A program made the translations under genes and the position numbers. A stretch of DNA of 39,779 bases from an uncultured Pelagibacteraceae bacterium (GTDB lineage: Bacteria > Pseudomonadota > Alphaproteobacteria > Pelagibacterales > Pelagibacteraceae): contig CACGZX010000007.1 of the NCBI GenBank assembly GCA_902577625.1, forward strand, positions 1 through 39,779. The letters run 5' to 3'. The notes beneath the pieces were generated by a model. That model made no database searches, was not told where the DNA came from, and saw only the letters and a list, made by a program, of their open reading frames with translations. The stretch's first letter is position 1. Each line of letters starts with the position of its first letter. Positions 1 through 9,132 of the stretch are shown here, one piece after another.

Positions 1-531
1 ATAAATCAAAAAATAAATTTAATACCTATTCCAGGCCCATCAGCATCTATTGCAGCATTTTCAATCAGTGGTTTTTCAAATAAATATTATTTTTATGGTT
101 TTTTTCCTGAACAAAATTCAGAAATTAAAGAAAATTTTGAAATTTTATCAAAAATAAATTGCTCTATTGTTTTTTTTATATCTGCAAAAAAATTTAATAG
201 ATCAATAAGCACAATTAAAAAATATTTTTCAGATAGAAGAATTTTAATTTGTAAAGAAATAACTAAATATTATGAGGAATATTTTAGGTTTAATGTAAAT
301 GAACTAGACCAAAAAAATGTAAGTTTAAAGGGAGAGATTACACTGGTGGTTTCAGAGAAAAAACTTGAAAATAAAACTTCGAATAATTTAAACGAATCTG
401 ATAAAATAAAAATTAGAAAATTAATAAAAAAACTTAGTATTAAAGAAGTTGTAAATTTTATTAAAGATGGAAAAAATATATCAAAAAAAGAAATTTATAA
501 TTACTGTTTAAAAATAAAAAATGAAAAATAA
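1..531 (+). CDS. rsmI: 16S rRNA (cytidine-2'-O)-methyltransferase RsmI, 5'-truncated by window edge
   Basis: RsmI uses SAM to 2'-O-methylate C1402 of 16S rRNA in the ribosomal decoding centre. The reading frame is open from base 1 to the TAA at 529-531, giving the last 176 residues of a protein usually near 280. It begins just before the signature IPIPGPSA, followed by an Ala-rich stretch and SGF...YYFYGFFP, typical of the tetrapyrrole methylase fold. The tail (SIKEVVNFI...SKKEIYNYCL) matches the small C-terminal helical domain of RsmI. A shorter GTG-started version from 346 would be only a fragment of this frame and should not be called separately. The stop overlaps the next gene by 11 bases. 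The yraN gene that often follows rsmI is not present. The family call is firm; the upstream part lies outside the window. Confidence 0.9.
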   Translation: MNQKINLIPIPGPSASIAAFSISGFSNKYYFYGFFPEQNSEIKENFEILSKINCSIVFFISAKKFNRSISTIKKYFSDRRILICKEITKYYEEYFRFNVNELDQKNVSLKGEITLVVSEKKLENKTSNNLNESDKIKIRKLIKKLSIKEVVNFIKDGKNISKKEIYNYCLKIKNEK

Positions 532-1114
532 ATTAATTAATATAATTTTAATTTTATTTTTATTAAATGGCTGTGTAGGAGCATCATCAAAAGGAGTATT
601 CGGAACCGGTGTTTCAATTGCTTTAGATCCAAGAACTGTAGGAACCCAAATTGATGACGGAATTATGGATAAAAATTTAGATGCCAAATTACTATTAATG
701 AATAAGAACTATTTGTTAAGTATTAGCACTCAAGTATTGGATGGTAGAATATTTATTACTGGAAAAGTTGATAATCCTGAGGAAAAATTAAAAATTACTA
801 AATTAGCTTGGGAGATAGAAGGAGCAAGATCAGTTAAAAATGATTTAAAAATTAAAGAAAAATTTAATTTTAAAAAATCTGCAAAGGATGTTTTGATAAC
901 CTCTCAATTAAGAACGGCTTTAATTTTTAATAAAAAAATTAAATCCGCAAATTACAGCATAGATACATATAAGAAAAAAATTTATATTTACGGGATAGCA
1001 GAGACTCAAGAAGAACAATCATTAGTTATAGAAGAAGCGAAACAAATATTAGATGTAGAGGATGTAATCTCCAGTATTCTTTTGCTTGAAGATTTAAGAG
1101 TTCAAAAAAATTAA
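521..1114 (+). CDS. BON-domain outer-membrane lipoprotein (DolP/YraP-like)
   Basis: A 197-residue predicted lipoprotein. A short hydrophobic signal ends in the lipobox LNGC, with Cys18 as the expected lipidation site. Two BON-type alpha/beta domains follow, roughly residues 50-110 and 118-190; each has a region resembling D.R..ITG.V..PEE and ends in a V.DV.../V.NDL-like strand. BON proteins such as E. coli DolP (YraP) bind anionic phospholipid and support outer-membrane integrity. The gene overlaps the end of rsmI by 11 bases, so it is probably translationally coupled. rsmI and yraP also lie close together in enterobacteria, which supports the assignment. Its TAA interlocks with the stop of the convergent malic enzyme gene inside a shared TTAA. 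The exact orthology to DolP is inference. Confidence 0.8.
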   Translation: MKNKLINIILILFLLNGCVGASSKGVFGTGVSIALDPRTVGTQIDDGIMDKNLDAKLLLMNKNYLLSISTQVLDGRIFITGKVDNPEEKLKITKLAWEIEGARSVKNDLKIKEKFNFKKSAKDVLITSQLRTALIFNKKIKSANYSIDTYKKKIYIYGIAETQEEQSLVIEEAKQILDVEDVISSILLLEDLRVQKN

Positions 1115-3423
1115 TTTTTTTTATTATAATCAATTACTCCTGCTGAGTATGCAGCAACTGAAGCAAGATTTAAAATTTCTGAAGTTGATGATCTTAGAGG
1201 GGCAATTTCTATTGCTTCTCCAAGACCAATTAACAATGGCCCAATAACTTTTGTATCTCCTAAAGTTTTCATAATTTTATAAGAAATTGCAGCACTATGT
1301 TGTCCAGGCATAATTAGTACGTTAGCATTTCCAACTATTTCAGATGAAGGATAAAGCTCTTTATATTCTTCATTTAGGGCTACATCTGGCTGCATATCTC
1401 CATCAAATTTAAAATCTACTTTTTTTACTTTTAGTATATCTACTGCATCTCTAATATGTTTTGTTCTACTGGTAATAGGTTGTCCAAAGGTTGAATGTGA
1501 TAAGAAAGCAACCTTAGGATCAAATCCAAATAATCTTACTACTCTAGCAGCAGATATAGCTATTTCTGCCAATTGTGCTGAAGTAGGATATTCATTAACT
1601 GAAGTGTCCCCTAAAAATATAGTTCTGCCTTTACTAACTATCATATTTAGGCCAAACATAATTTCCCCAGGCCTTGAACTAACAACTTTTAGTATTTTAT
1701 CTAAAGATTGGCCGTATCTTCTCGTATTCCCTGTTACCATAGCATCTGCATCTCCACACGAAACCATGCATGATCCCCACACTACTCTATCATTTTTTAT
1801 TATTCTCTCACAATCTTTCAGATATAGTTCATAAACATCTGGTTCAAGCTCACCTTTATCTCCATGTAATTTTTTAAAAATATATTTTAAATATTTTTCT
1901 CTATTATTCTTTGATTCTGTGTTTACAATTTCAATATTAAAGTTTTCACCATATCCAATTTCTTTAAGCTTCGCTTTAACTGCTTTTTCTTCAGCAACTA
2001 AAATTGGAATACCCAATCCACTTTTTTTAAATGCTATTGCAGCCTTCAAAGTATTTTGATCTTCTCCATCCGTAAACACAACTTTTTTTTGTGTTTTTTT
2101 AATTTGAGAGTTTATACCTTGCATGATTGTTACAGATGGATCTAATCTTTGTTTTAATTGATCAGTATAAATGTCAAAATTTTTAATATTTTTTCTTGCA
2201 ACACCACTTTTAATTGCAGCTTTTGCCACTGCCACTGGAATTACACTTATTAATCTTGGATCAAATGTAGATGGGATAATATATTCTTTTCCATAAATTG
2301 GTCTATCCCCACCCATTGCAGCAACAACTTCATCTGGCACTCTTTCTCGTGCCAGAGATGCTATTGCATTTGCAGCAGCAACTTTCATCTCTTCATTAAT
2401 TGTTTTGGCTCTAACATCTAATGCTCCTCTAAATATGTATGGAAAACCAATAAGATTATTTACCTGGTTAGGGTAGTCCGATCTTCCAGTTGCAATTATT
2501 GCATCGCTTCTTACTTGTTCCACCTCTTCAGGTGTTATTTCAGGATCCGGATTTGCACATGCAAAAATAATCGGATTTTTAGCCATTTTTTTTACCATTT
2601 TTTTTGATAAAATACTTTTAGAGGAAAGACCTAAAAAAACATCAGCACCATCTATTGCCTCATCTAGAGTTCTTTTTTTTGTTTCAATTGTGTGAATTGA
2701 TTTCCATTGATTAAGATTTTTTCTACTTTTGTACAATATACCTTTGCTATCAAGCATTATTATATTTTTTTTGGGTACACCAGTTTTTTTTAATAAATTA
2801 GTACAGGCTATAGCTGAGGCCCCCGCTCCATTAACAACTACTTTTATTTTTTTTATTGATTTTTTTGATATATCAAGTGCGTTAATTAATGCAGCTGTAG
2901 TTATTATAGCTGTACCATGTTGATCATCATGAAATACTGGAATATCTAATATTTTTTTTAATTTTTCTTCAATAATAAAGCAGTCAGGTGCAGCTATATC
3001 TTCTAAATTTATTCCACCAAAACTACCTGCAATATTTTTAATACTATTAACAATTTCTTTTGGGTCTGATGAGTCAATTTCAATATCAATTGAGTTAATA
3101 TCAGCGAATCTTTTAAATAACACTGCTTTTCCCTCCATTACTGGCTTTGATGCCAAAGCACCCAAATTACCCATTCCCAAAACCGCAGAACCGTTACTTA
3201 TTACAGCTACCAAATTTCCTTTACTAGTATAGTCGTAAGCAGCATCTGGATTTTCTGATATAGCTCTTACAGGTGCAGCAACTCCAGGAGAATAGGCTAA
3301 AGCCAAATCTCTTTTTGTAGTCATAGGTTTTGAAGGAATTATCTCAATCTTGCCAGATTTATTACTATTATGAAATTCTAAAGCTTCTTTATCTGAATAA
3401 TGTTCAATTTTCCTTTTTTTCAT
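1111..3423 (-). CDS. maeB: NADP-dependent malic enzyme with C-terminal phosphotransacetylase domain (MaeB)
   Basis: MaeB oxidatively decarboxylates malate to pyruvate, producing NADPH and linking the TCA cycle to pyruvate and acetyl-CoA. The 770-residue length is that of the hybrid proteobacterial MaeB. Residues 1 to about 430 form the malic enzyme part, with YSPGVA at 44-49, VFHDDQHGTA at 163-172 and the dinucleotide-binding GAGASA at 199-204. Residues from about 440 to the end are phosphotransacetylase-like and in this family act mainly as an allosteric acetyl-CoA sensor. The ATG at 3423 gives the usual MaeB N-terminus. The gene is divergent from murJ, with 50 bases between start codons, and convergent with the BON gene. 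No sign of disruption. Confidence 0.95.
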   Translation of the reverse strand: MKKRKIEHYSDKEALEFHNSNKSGKIEIIPSKPMTTKRDLALAYSPGVAAPVRAISENPDAAYDYTSKGNLVAVISNGSAVLGMGNLGALASKPVMEGKAVLFKRFADINSIDIEIDSSDPKEIVNSIKNIAGSFGGINLEDIAAPDCFIIEEKLKKILDIPVFHDDQHGTAIITTAALINALDISKKSIKKIKVVVNGAGASAIACTNLLKKTGVPKKNIIMLDSKGILYKSRKNLNQWKSIHTIETKKRTLDEAIDGADVFLGLSSKSILSKKMVKKMAKNPIIFACANPDPEITPEEVEQVRSDAIIATGRSDYPNQVNNLIGFPYIFRGALDVRAKTINEEMKVAAANAIASLARERVPDEVVAAMGGDRPIYGKEYIIPSTFDPRLISVIPVAVAKAAIKSGVARKNIKNFDIYTDQLKQRLDPSVTIMQGINSQIKKTQKKVVFTDGEDQNTLKAAIAFKKSGLGIPILVAEEKAVKAKLKEIGYGENFNIEIVNTESKNNREKYLKYIFKKLHGDKGELEPDVYELYLKDCERIIKNDRVVWGSCMVSCGDADAMVTGNTRRYGQSLDKILKVVSSRPGEIMFGLNMIVSKGRTIFLGDTSVNEYPTSAQLAEIAISAARVVRLFGFDPKVAFLSHSTFGQPITSRTKHIRDAVDILKVKKVDFKFDGDMQPDVALNEEYKELYPSSEIVGNANVLIMPGQHSAAISYKIMKTLGDTKVIGPLLIGLGEAIEIAPLRSSTSEILNLASVAAYSAGVIDYNKKN

Positions 3424-3473
3424 TTTATGTAATTAGATATACAAATGGAGCAAATTTAAGACTAATATGATTT

Positions 3474-5003
3474 ATGAACCTAATTAAGTCAACTGGTACA
3501 TTTAGTTTCTTTACTTTAATTAGTAGATTAACGGGATATTTAAGAGATATTCTTATTGCAATTTTCCTTGGTGCTGGACCAATCGCAGATGCTTTTTTTG
3601 TAGCTTTTAGATTTCCTAATACTTTTAGAAGATTATTTTCAGAAGGAGCATTTAATTCAGCTTTTGTACCTAGTTACTCTTCAGAATTAAACAAAAATAA
3701 GAAAAGTGCAGAATTATTTGCGAATAATATTTTTAATATTCTTTTTTTATCTTTGCTTGTGATTGTTTTTATAATTGAAATTTTTATGCCACTATTTGTA
3801 GCATTAATTGCACCGGGATTTATAGAAGATTCAGAAAAGTTGGAAATTGCAATTAATCTTACTAGAATAACTTTTCCATTTTTATTATTTGTAAGTTTAT
3901 CATCTTTTTTTTCTGCAATATTAAATTCTCATAACAAATTTGCAGCTGCATCTGCAACACCAATTATCCTAAATATCATTTTAATTTTAGTTTTACTATT
4001 TGGAAAATATTTATCAGATCAACTTGTGTTTTACTTATCGTATGCGGTATCGATTGCAGGACTAATTCAATTAATTTTTTTGATTTTTTTTGTTAAAAAA
4101 TATTTTGTTCCAAAAATTTCATTTAAATTTAAAAAAAATAAAAAAATAAAGTTATTTTTTAAAAAATTATTTCCAAGTATTTTTTCTTCAGGAGTTACAC
4201 AAATAAATATTTTAGTTGGAACAATAATTGCTTCATTTCAAGCAAATGCTGTTTCTTACCTTTATTATGCTGATAGGATTTATCAAATAAATTTAGCTAT
4301 TGCAGGAATCGCAATTGGTACTGTTTTGCTACCAAGTTTGTCTAAATATATAAATAGCAAAAATATTACTAAAATAGAATTTATACAAAATAAATCTTTA
4401 GAATTAAGTTTGTTTTTAAGTTTGCCTGCAGCCGCTGCACTGTTAATAGCATCTGAAGAAATCACTTCTGCACTATTTGGATATGGATCATTTGATATAA
4501 ATAGCGTTATTAATTCAGCACAAGCATTATTTTATTTTGCTCTAGGTTTACCTGCATTTGCACTAATTAAAGTTTTTTCGAGTTTCTTATTTGCAAGACA
4601 TAATACAAAAACTCCATTTCATTTTTCAATACTTTCAGTTTTCTTAAATGTTTTTATAAGTATTTATTTTTTTAATAAAATTGGTTTTATTATAATACCA
4701 ATTGCAACAACAATATCTTCCTGGTTTAACACTTTGCTGCTTTTATTTTATTTACTCAAAAAAAATTATTTTTCTTTTTATAAAAAATTTCTAATTAAAT
4801 TTTTAAATATATTATTTGTAAGTTCTTTTTCTTCTTTTATTTTTTATAATTTAATTCAATATTTTAGTGAGTATTTAATTTATGAAAGTGAGTATAAATT
4901 ATTAACCATAGTTTTGTTAGTAATTATTACCATTTTAATTTATATAATAACTTCAATAGTCACTAAGGCTTTTAAAATTTCGGATATTAAATTAAAGTAT
5001 TAA
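3474..5003 (+). CDS. murJ: Lipid II flippase MurJ (MviN family)
   Basis: MurJ moves lipid II across the inner membrane for peptidoglycan synthesis. The 509-residue protein is strongly hydrophobic and consistent with the family's roughly 14 membrane helices. It opens with the family's N-terminal pattern: SRLTGYLRDILIA, then GAGPIADAFFVAFRFPN and RRLFSEGAFNSAFVP. A central Ser/Ala-rich region (SYLYYADRIYQINLAIAGIAIGT) matches helix 7 of MurJ. It is followed after three bases by trpS, the usual alphaproteobacterial neighbour. The start codon lies 50 bases from the divergent maeB start, so any leader is short. No obvious Shine-Dalgarno sequence precedes the ATG. Confidence 0.95.
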   Translation: MNLIKSTGTFSFFTLISRLTGYLRDILIAIFLGAGPIADAFFVAFRFPNTFRRLFSEGAFNSAFVPSYSSELNKNKKSAELFANNIFNILFLSLLVIVFIIEIFMPLFVALIAPGFIEDSEKLEIAINLTRITFPFLLFVSLSSFFSAILNSHNKFAAASATPIILNIILILVLLFGKYLSDQLVFYLSYAVSIAGLIQLIFLIFFVKKYFVPKISFKFKKNKKIKLFFKKLFPSIFSSGVTQINILVGTIIASFQANAVSYLYYADRIYQINLAIAGIAIGTVLLPSLSKYINSKNITKIEFIQNKSLELSLFLSLPAAAALLIASEEITSALFGYGSFDINSVINSAQALFYFALGLPAFALIKVFSSFLFARHNTKTPFHFSILSVFLNVFISIYFFNKIGFIIIPIATTISSWFNTLLLLFYLLKKNYFSFYKKFLIKFLNILFVSSFSSFIFYNLIQYFSEYLIYESEYKLLTIVLLVIITILIYIITSIVTKAFKISDIKLKY

Positions 5004-5006
5004 AAA

Positions 5007-6008
5007 ATGAAAAAAAAAATTTTTTCTGGAGTTCAACCCACTGGAAACTTACATTTAGGAAATTATTTAGGAGCAATTAAAAATTTTGTCGCACTACAAA
5101 ACGAAAAAGATAATGAATGTGTTTATTGTGTTGTAGATTTGCATGCTATTACTGTTAAACAAGATCCAAAGATTTTAAAAGATAACATAAGAGAAACAAC
5201 AGCTGCTTTCCTGGCTAGTGGATTAGATTATAAAAAAAGTATTATTTTTAATCAATCGTTAGTTCCAGCACACACTGAAGGCTCATGGATTTTAGGATGC
5301 ATTGCAAGAATGGGTTGGTTAAATCGTATGACACAATTTAAAGAGAAAGCAGGCAAAGATAAGGAAAAGGCAAGTGTTGGTTTATATATATATCCAATAC
5401 TTATGGCTGCTGACATTTTGTTGTACGATTCAACGCATGTACCAGTTGGAGAGGATCAAAAACAACATTTAGAATTATCCAGAGATATTGCACAAAAATT
5501 TAATTTAGACTTTAAAGTTCCCGATTTTCTTAAAGCGCCAGAACCATTAATACAAAAAAATTTTGCAAGAATTATGAGTTTAAAAGACGGAACAAAAAAA
5601 ATGAGTAAATCAGATCCTTCAGATTTAAGCAGAATTAATTTAACAGATAAAAAAGATGAAATAGTAAATAAAATCAAAAAAGCTAAAACTGATAATTCTG
5701 CTCTACCATCTGATGACAAAAAATTAAAAGAAAGACCCGAAGTCGAAAATCTTTTAGGAATTTATTCAAGCTTAAATAATCAAACATTATTTGACTCAAT
5801 AAATGAATTTGCTGGTAAAAATTTTTCTGAATTTAAGCAAAAACTTTCAGATCTTGTTGTAGAGAAAATTTCTCCAATATCAGATGAAATAAACAAATTA
5901 AAAAAGGATAATAATTTTATAGATAGAATTTTAGAAGAAGGTGCTGAAAAAGCTGATAAAATTACTTCTAAAAAAGTCAAAGAAATGAAAAAAATTGTAG
6001 GATTTTAA
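5007..6008 (+). CDS. trpS: Tryptophanyl-tRNA synthetase
   Basis: TrpS charges tRNA-Trp with tryptophan using ATP. It is a class I synthetase with the HIGH-type motif TGNLHLGN at residues 12-19 and the KMSKS loop at 198-202 ([10 protein letters not shown]). Also visible are the family's GxQPTG start and the [17 protein letters not shown] helix. At 333 residues it has the normal bacterial length. It begins three bases after the murJ stop and probably shares its transcript. Nothing unusual beyond high lysine content, which is general in this A+T-rich genome. Confidence 0.97.
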   Translation: MKKKIFSGVQPTGNLHLGNYLGAIKNFVALQNEKDNECVYCVVDLHAITVKQDPKILKDNIRETTAAFLASGLDYKKSIIFNQSLVPAHTEGSWILGCIARMGWLNRMTQFKEKAGKDKEKASVGLYIYPILMAADILLYDSTHVPVGEDQKQHLELSRDIAQKFNLDFKVPDFLKAPEPLIQKNFARIMSLKDGTKKMSKSDPSDLSRINLTDKKDEIVNKIKKAKTDNSALPSDDKKLKERPEVENLLGIYSSLNNQTLFDSINEFAGKNFSEFKQKLSDLVVEKISPISDEINKLKKDNNFIDRILEEGAEKADKITSKKVKEMKKIVGF

Positions 6009-6051
6009 TTTTAATCCTTTAACTTTTTAAAATAATAATTATATAAATATA

Positions 6052-6594
6052 ATGTTCGTACAAACTGAAATTACACCCAATCCAAACTCTTTAAAATTTT
6101 TGCCAGGAAAGAAAGTGTCTAATGATATACCAATTGAGATAATTGATAAAAATGAAAGTAATAATGAGTTAATAAGAAATATTTTATCTATAAATGGTGT
6201 AACAGGTATTTTTTTATCTGGCGATTTTCTGTCAGTTAATAAAGATGAAAAAATTGATTGGGAAGATTTAAAGCATATAATAATTTCATTTATTAATGAT
6301 TATTATTCAAATGGAAATGAAATTGTAATTGATAAAGAAGTTAAAAATTCTACAAATAAAGATCTATCAGAAATTGAGAAAAAAATTGTAAAAATATTAG
6401 AAACAAAAGTAAGACCAGCGGTTGCTAGGGATGGTGGAGATATAAAGTTTAAAGAATTTAAAGATGGCGTTGTAACTGTTAATCTGCAAGGAAGTTGTTC
6501 AGGCTGTCCAAGTTCAACTATGACTTTAAAACAGGGTGTGCAAAATCTTTTATGTCATTATATTCCCGAAATTAAAGAAGTAATTGCTATCTAA
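6052..6594 (+). CDS. Nfu-type iron-sulfur carrier protein
   Basis: A 180-residue Fe-S cluster carrier or scaffold that delivers 4Fe-4S clusters to target enzymes. It has an N-terminal Nfu_N domain (about residues 3-90; starts FVQTEITPNPNSLKFLPG). A C-terminal NifU-like domain follows (about 106-180) with the cluster-binding CSGC at 149-152, preceded by RPAVARDGGDI. This two-domain layout is the one shared by alphaproteobacteria and mitochondrial NFU1; it differs from the A-type-like N-terminus of E. coli NfuA. It follows trpS in the conserved order murJ-trpS-nfu. No Suf or Isc genes lie in the window, so which targets it serves cannot be seen. Confidence 0.93.
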   Translation: MFVQTEITPNPNSLKFLPGKKVSNDIPIEIIDKNESNNELIRNILSINGVTGIFLSGDFLSVNKDEKIDWEDLKHIIISFINDYYSNGNEIVIDKEVKNSTNKDLSEIEKKIVKILETKVRPAVARDGGDIKFKEFKDGVVTVNLQGSCSGCPSSTMTLKQGVQNLLCHYIPEIKEVIAI

Positions 6595-6624
6595 AAATAT
6601 AAAAGAATCAATTATAATAAGTTT

Positions 6625-7743
6625 ATGGATAAATTAAAAAAAATAAATATCCAAATAATCAAAAAAATTCTTCAAAAAAAAGGATATAGAATTTCTAAAA
6701 GCCAGGAAAGTTTTGCAAGTTTATACTACACTACTTTTGCTGGCATATTTTTAGTTATATTTTTTTATTCAATGCCGCTTTTATTAAACACTTCCTCAAA
6801 AATTTTTAAAAAAAAAGACATTGTTATAAATACTTCTAATAAAAACTTTAATAAAGTTTTGGAAGGCAAAGAAATTAATTTAGAAAAAAATAATGAAAAT
6901 GATATAATAAATTATAATGAACTGTATGTAGATATTTTTGATTTTGATATCAATGAAAAAGATACAATTAGACTTAGCGCATCAACACTCAATCAACTAT
7001 TTAAAGATGAAGACTACAGTTTAAAAGATATTAGAAAAAATAAATTAGTTAAGCCTATAAGTATAGATATTCTTCCAAGTGAAATTAAAGCAATAGAAAA
7101 TACTAGAAAAAGAAAAGAATTATTTATTCAAATAGTATTGCCTTTAATTCTAGAAGAAAATAAAAAAATCAAAATTGATAGAAAAACGTTATTTTCAATT
7201 TTAAATAAAAATAATAATTCTGAAGAAGAAAAAAATTGGCTGCGAAGTAAATTTAAAATGTATGGTGTTAAAAACAGAGATTTGGCTACTTTAAAAATTA
7301 GAATGGATGAAATACCAGTTTCATTAGCAATTGCTCAAGCAGCAAAAGAAACTGGCTGGGGTACTTCTAGATTTGCTCAACAAGGTAATGCTTTGTTTGG
7401 GCAATGGACTTATGATGGTGATGGAATTAAACCAGCTGGAGCTGATGTAAATGATAAACATAAGGTGATGAAATTTAAAATTCTTAAAGCATCTGTTAGA
7501 GCTTACCAAAGAAATTTAAATACTCATAAAAGTTATAAAAAATTTCGAAAGGTAAGAGCAATTCAAAGAGATGTGTATGGATCATTAAATAGCTTAGAAC
7601 TAGCAAACTACCTAGATCAATATGCAGAAACAGGGAAAGAATATACAAAAATATTAAAGCAAATTATTGAACAAAATAAGTTAACTGATTTTGATGATGC
7701 AAAAATTTTACCTAGTAGTAATAGAGAGAAAAGTTTAATTTAA
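6625..7743 (+). CDS. Membrane-anchored glucosaminidase-family peptidoglycan hydrolase (Bax-like)
   Basis: A 372-residue protein with a positively charged N-terminus, one probable membrane helix near residues 33-52, a charged linker of about 150 residues, and a C-terminal glucosaminidase domain. The domain shows SLAIAQAAKETGWGTSRFA near residue 233, including the expected catalytic Glu, followed by QGNALFGQWTYDGDGIKPAG, the core of the Bax/FlgJ-C/N-acetylglucosaminidase family. It would cut glycan strands in the periplasm while tethered to the inner membrane. A TATAAT hexamer at 6613-6618 ends just seven bases before the ATG, with no Shine-Dalgarno, suggesting a leaderless message. Its TAA interlocks with that of the convergent deacetylase gene. 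The substrate is inferred from the family. Confidence 0.85.
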   Translation: MDKLKKINIQIIKKILQKKGYRISKSQESFASLYYTTFAGIFLVIFFYSMPLLLNTSSKIFKKKDIVINTSNKNFNKVLEGKEINLEKNNENDIINYNELYVDIFDFDINEKDTIRLSASTLNQLFKDEDYSLKDIRKNKLVKPISIDILPSEIKAIENTRKRKELFIQIVLPLILEENKKIKIDRKTLFSILNKNNNSEEEKNWLRSKFKMYGVKNRDLATLKIRMDEIPVSLAIAQAAKETGWGTSRFAQQGNALFGQWTYDGDGIKPAGADVNDKHKVMKFKILKASVRAYQRNLNTHKSYKKFRKVRAIQRDVYGSLNSLELANYLDQYAETGKEYTKILKQIIEQNKLTDFDDAKILPSSNREKSLI

Positions 7744-8798
7744 TTTTGCTCTATAGAAAACTGCATTCCAAACCATCTCCATCCAATATCATCATTTAAA
7801 GAGCAGTTGATTCTTCCTCTTCTAAAATTAAATTTATCTCTAAATTGAATATAAAGTTTATTTTTAATCAAAGTTATATTAGATTTATCCCACTTATTAC
7901 CTTCATCAGAAAAACAATTAATTTTTTCTAAATTTTTTTGCTCTTCAAAAAATTCAATTATTGTTTGAGGTGGATTTTTATTTTTTAAAATATATTTGTC
8001 TTCGGGTGTAATACTTTTATACTCAAGTGGAAATAAGTTAATTAAAAAACTAAATCTTTCCAAATCCCCATATTTTTCATTAATTGGAAATCTTGCAAGT
8101 TCATATTTATCTTTATTTATGTCAATTAATCCAGAATGTTGTCCAAATGCAAATTCAAACTTAGTAGAGATATATTTTTTTTGTTCTAAACTATATTCAC
8201 CAAATGGGTAAGAGAAAAATAAGGGATTATAACCAATATTTTCAATAAATATTTCAATTGATGTATCAATATCCTTCTTAAATTTGTTAAAATTATAATC
8301 AATAAGGTATTCGTGAGAGTGTGAATGGTTTCCAATAAAGGCAAATTCTTCTTTTTCAATCTCTTTTAACTGATCCCAATTCATGTAACCATGTTTCCCC
8401 ACAGCTTCTGTTGAAACAAATAATATAAATGGAATTTTATTTTCTTTTAAATATGGCCAAGCATTTTGATAAAAAGAAGTAAATCCATCATCTATTGTAA
8501 GTAAAATTTTTTTTTTTACTTTAGGAGTATTAAAATTTGATCTAAAATCATTTGCATTAATGAAGCTTATATTTTCATTTTTTATTAATAAAATTTGCTT
8601 TTTAAAAATCTCCATATCAATATTAGTTGAAGGATATCTATCTTCATTAAATCTATGGTACATTATTGAAAGTATCCCCTTATCATTCGAATAATATTTG
8701 TTATTATTTGCAAATACGTTAGAATTTGAAATTAAGCTAACTATTATGAATAATTTAATAATTGATGCAGCAAAAGATAAAATTTTTTTTACAATCAT
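7740..8798 (-). CDS. Exported polysaccharide deacetylase (CE4 family)
   Basis: A predicted secreted carbohydrate deacetylase of about 352 residues. I chose the ATG at 8798 because it gives a normal signal peptide (MIVKKILSF... to NVFA/NN); a longer form from 8837 adds 13 residues before it. CE4 motifs are visible: LTIDDGF near residue 101, the metal-binding HSHSH near 160, and the substrate-pocket SYPFGEYS. After the catalytic barrel there is an additional C-terminal segment of about 110 residues that I do not recognise. It starts head-to-head inside the 5' end of tsaB, a 53-base 5'/5' overlap, and ends against the glucosaminidase gene. A role in modifying cell-wall glycan or a surface polysaccharide is inference. 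Confidence 0.85.
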   Translation of the reverse strand: MIVKKILSFAASIIKLFIIVSLISNSNVFANNNKYYSNDKGILSIMYHRFNEDRYPSTNIDMEIFKKQILLIKNENISFINANDFRSNFNTPKVKKKILLTIDDGFTSFYQNAWPYLKENKIPFILFVSTEAVGKHGYMNWDQLKEIEKEEFAFIGNHSHSHEYLIDYNFNKFKKDIDTSIEIFIENIGYNPLFFSYPFGEYSLEQKKYISTKFEFAFGQHSGLIDINKDKYELARFPINEKYGDLERFSFLINLFPLEYKSITPEDKYILKNKNPPQTIIEFFEEQKNLEKINCFSDEGNKWDKSNITLIKNKLYIQFRDKFNFRRGRINCSLNDDIGWRWFGMQFSIEQN

Positions 8799-9117
8799 AG
8801 TTGATGATAAATCATATACTAGTGAGTTTACTAACAATAGAGAAAATTTTGATAAACTAACAATTTTGATTATAAAATTTTTAGAAAACCATCACTTAAA
8901 TATAAAAAGCTTGAATAATATATTTGTTAATCAGGGACCAGGAAAATTTTCTGGGATAAGGGCATCCTTGGCTATCGCAAAGGCACTTAGCTTTGCAAAT
9001 AAAATAGATTTGTATGGTTTTAATTCAGATCAAGTGAATGGTAAAAATTACGCTGAAATTATTGATTTATTTAATAAAGGTGTGCTAATTAAAAATTTGA
9101 TAAAACCACATTATTAG
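8746..9117 (+). CDS. tsaB: TsaB-like t6A biosynthesis protein, N-terminal half only
   Basis: TsaB partners TsaD and TsaE in making N6-threonylcarbamoyladenosine at position 37 of ANN-decoding tRNAs. The ATG at 8746 gives MNNLIIDAAKDK..., matching the TsaB N-terminus; the longer frame from 8698 adds 16 unrelated residues. The family signature appears as NQGPGKFSGIRASLAIAKAL at about 62-81. The protein stops at 123 residues, whereas TsaB is usually about 200-230, so the second ASKHA subdomain is missing. No remnant follows: the fur start is only 15 bases after the stop. In known TsaB-TsaD complexes the contact uses the N-terminal domain, so a functional minimal form is plausible. rimI, the usual next gene, is absent. 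Confidence 0.82.
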   Translation: MNNLIIDAAKDKIFFTIIVDDKSYTSEFTNNRENFDKLTILIIKFLENHHLNIKSLNNIFVNQGPGKFSGIRASLAIAKALSFANKIDLYGFNSDQVNGKNYAEIIDLFNKGVLIKNLIKPHY

Positions 9118-9126
9118 AGTTATTAT
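9097..9126 (+). promoter_or_regulatory. Putative fur promoter inside the end of tsaB
   Basis: TTGATA at 9097-9102 and TATTAT at 9121-9126 are separated by 18 bases, a reasonable sigma-70 arrangement. The predicted start would fall about on the A of the fur ATG (9133), giving a leaderless message. In such A+T-rich DNA chance matches are common, so this is only a candidate. Confidence 0.35.
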
Positions 9127-9132
9127 AAAGCT

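Noticed and set aside
346..531. Separate 61-residue gene starting at GTG 346
   Set aside because: The same frame is open to base 1 and encodes the RsmI core, so this is only its C-terminal domain.
8698..8745. Longer tsaB start
   Set aside because: The extra 16 residues do not fit the family; MNNLIIDAA at 8746 aligns with the usual TsaB beginning.
8799..8837. Longer deacetylase start at 8837
   Set aside because: It would place 13 residues before a good signal peptide and deepen the overlap with tsaB.
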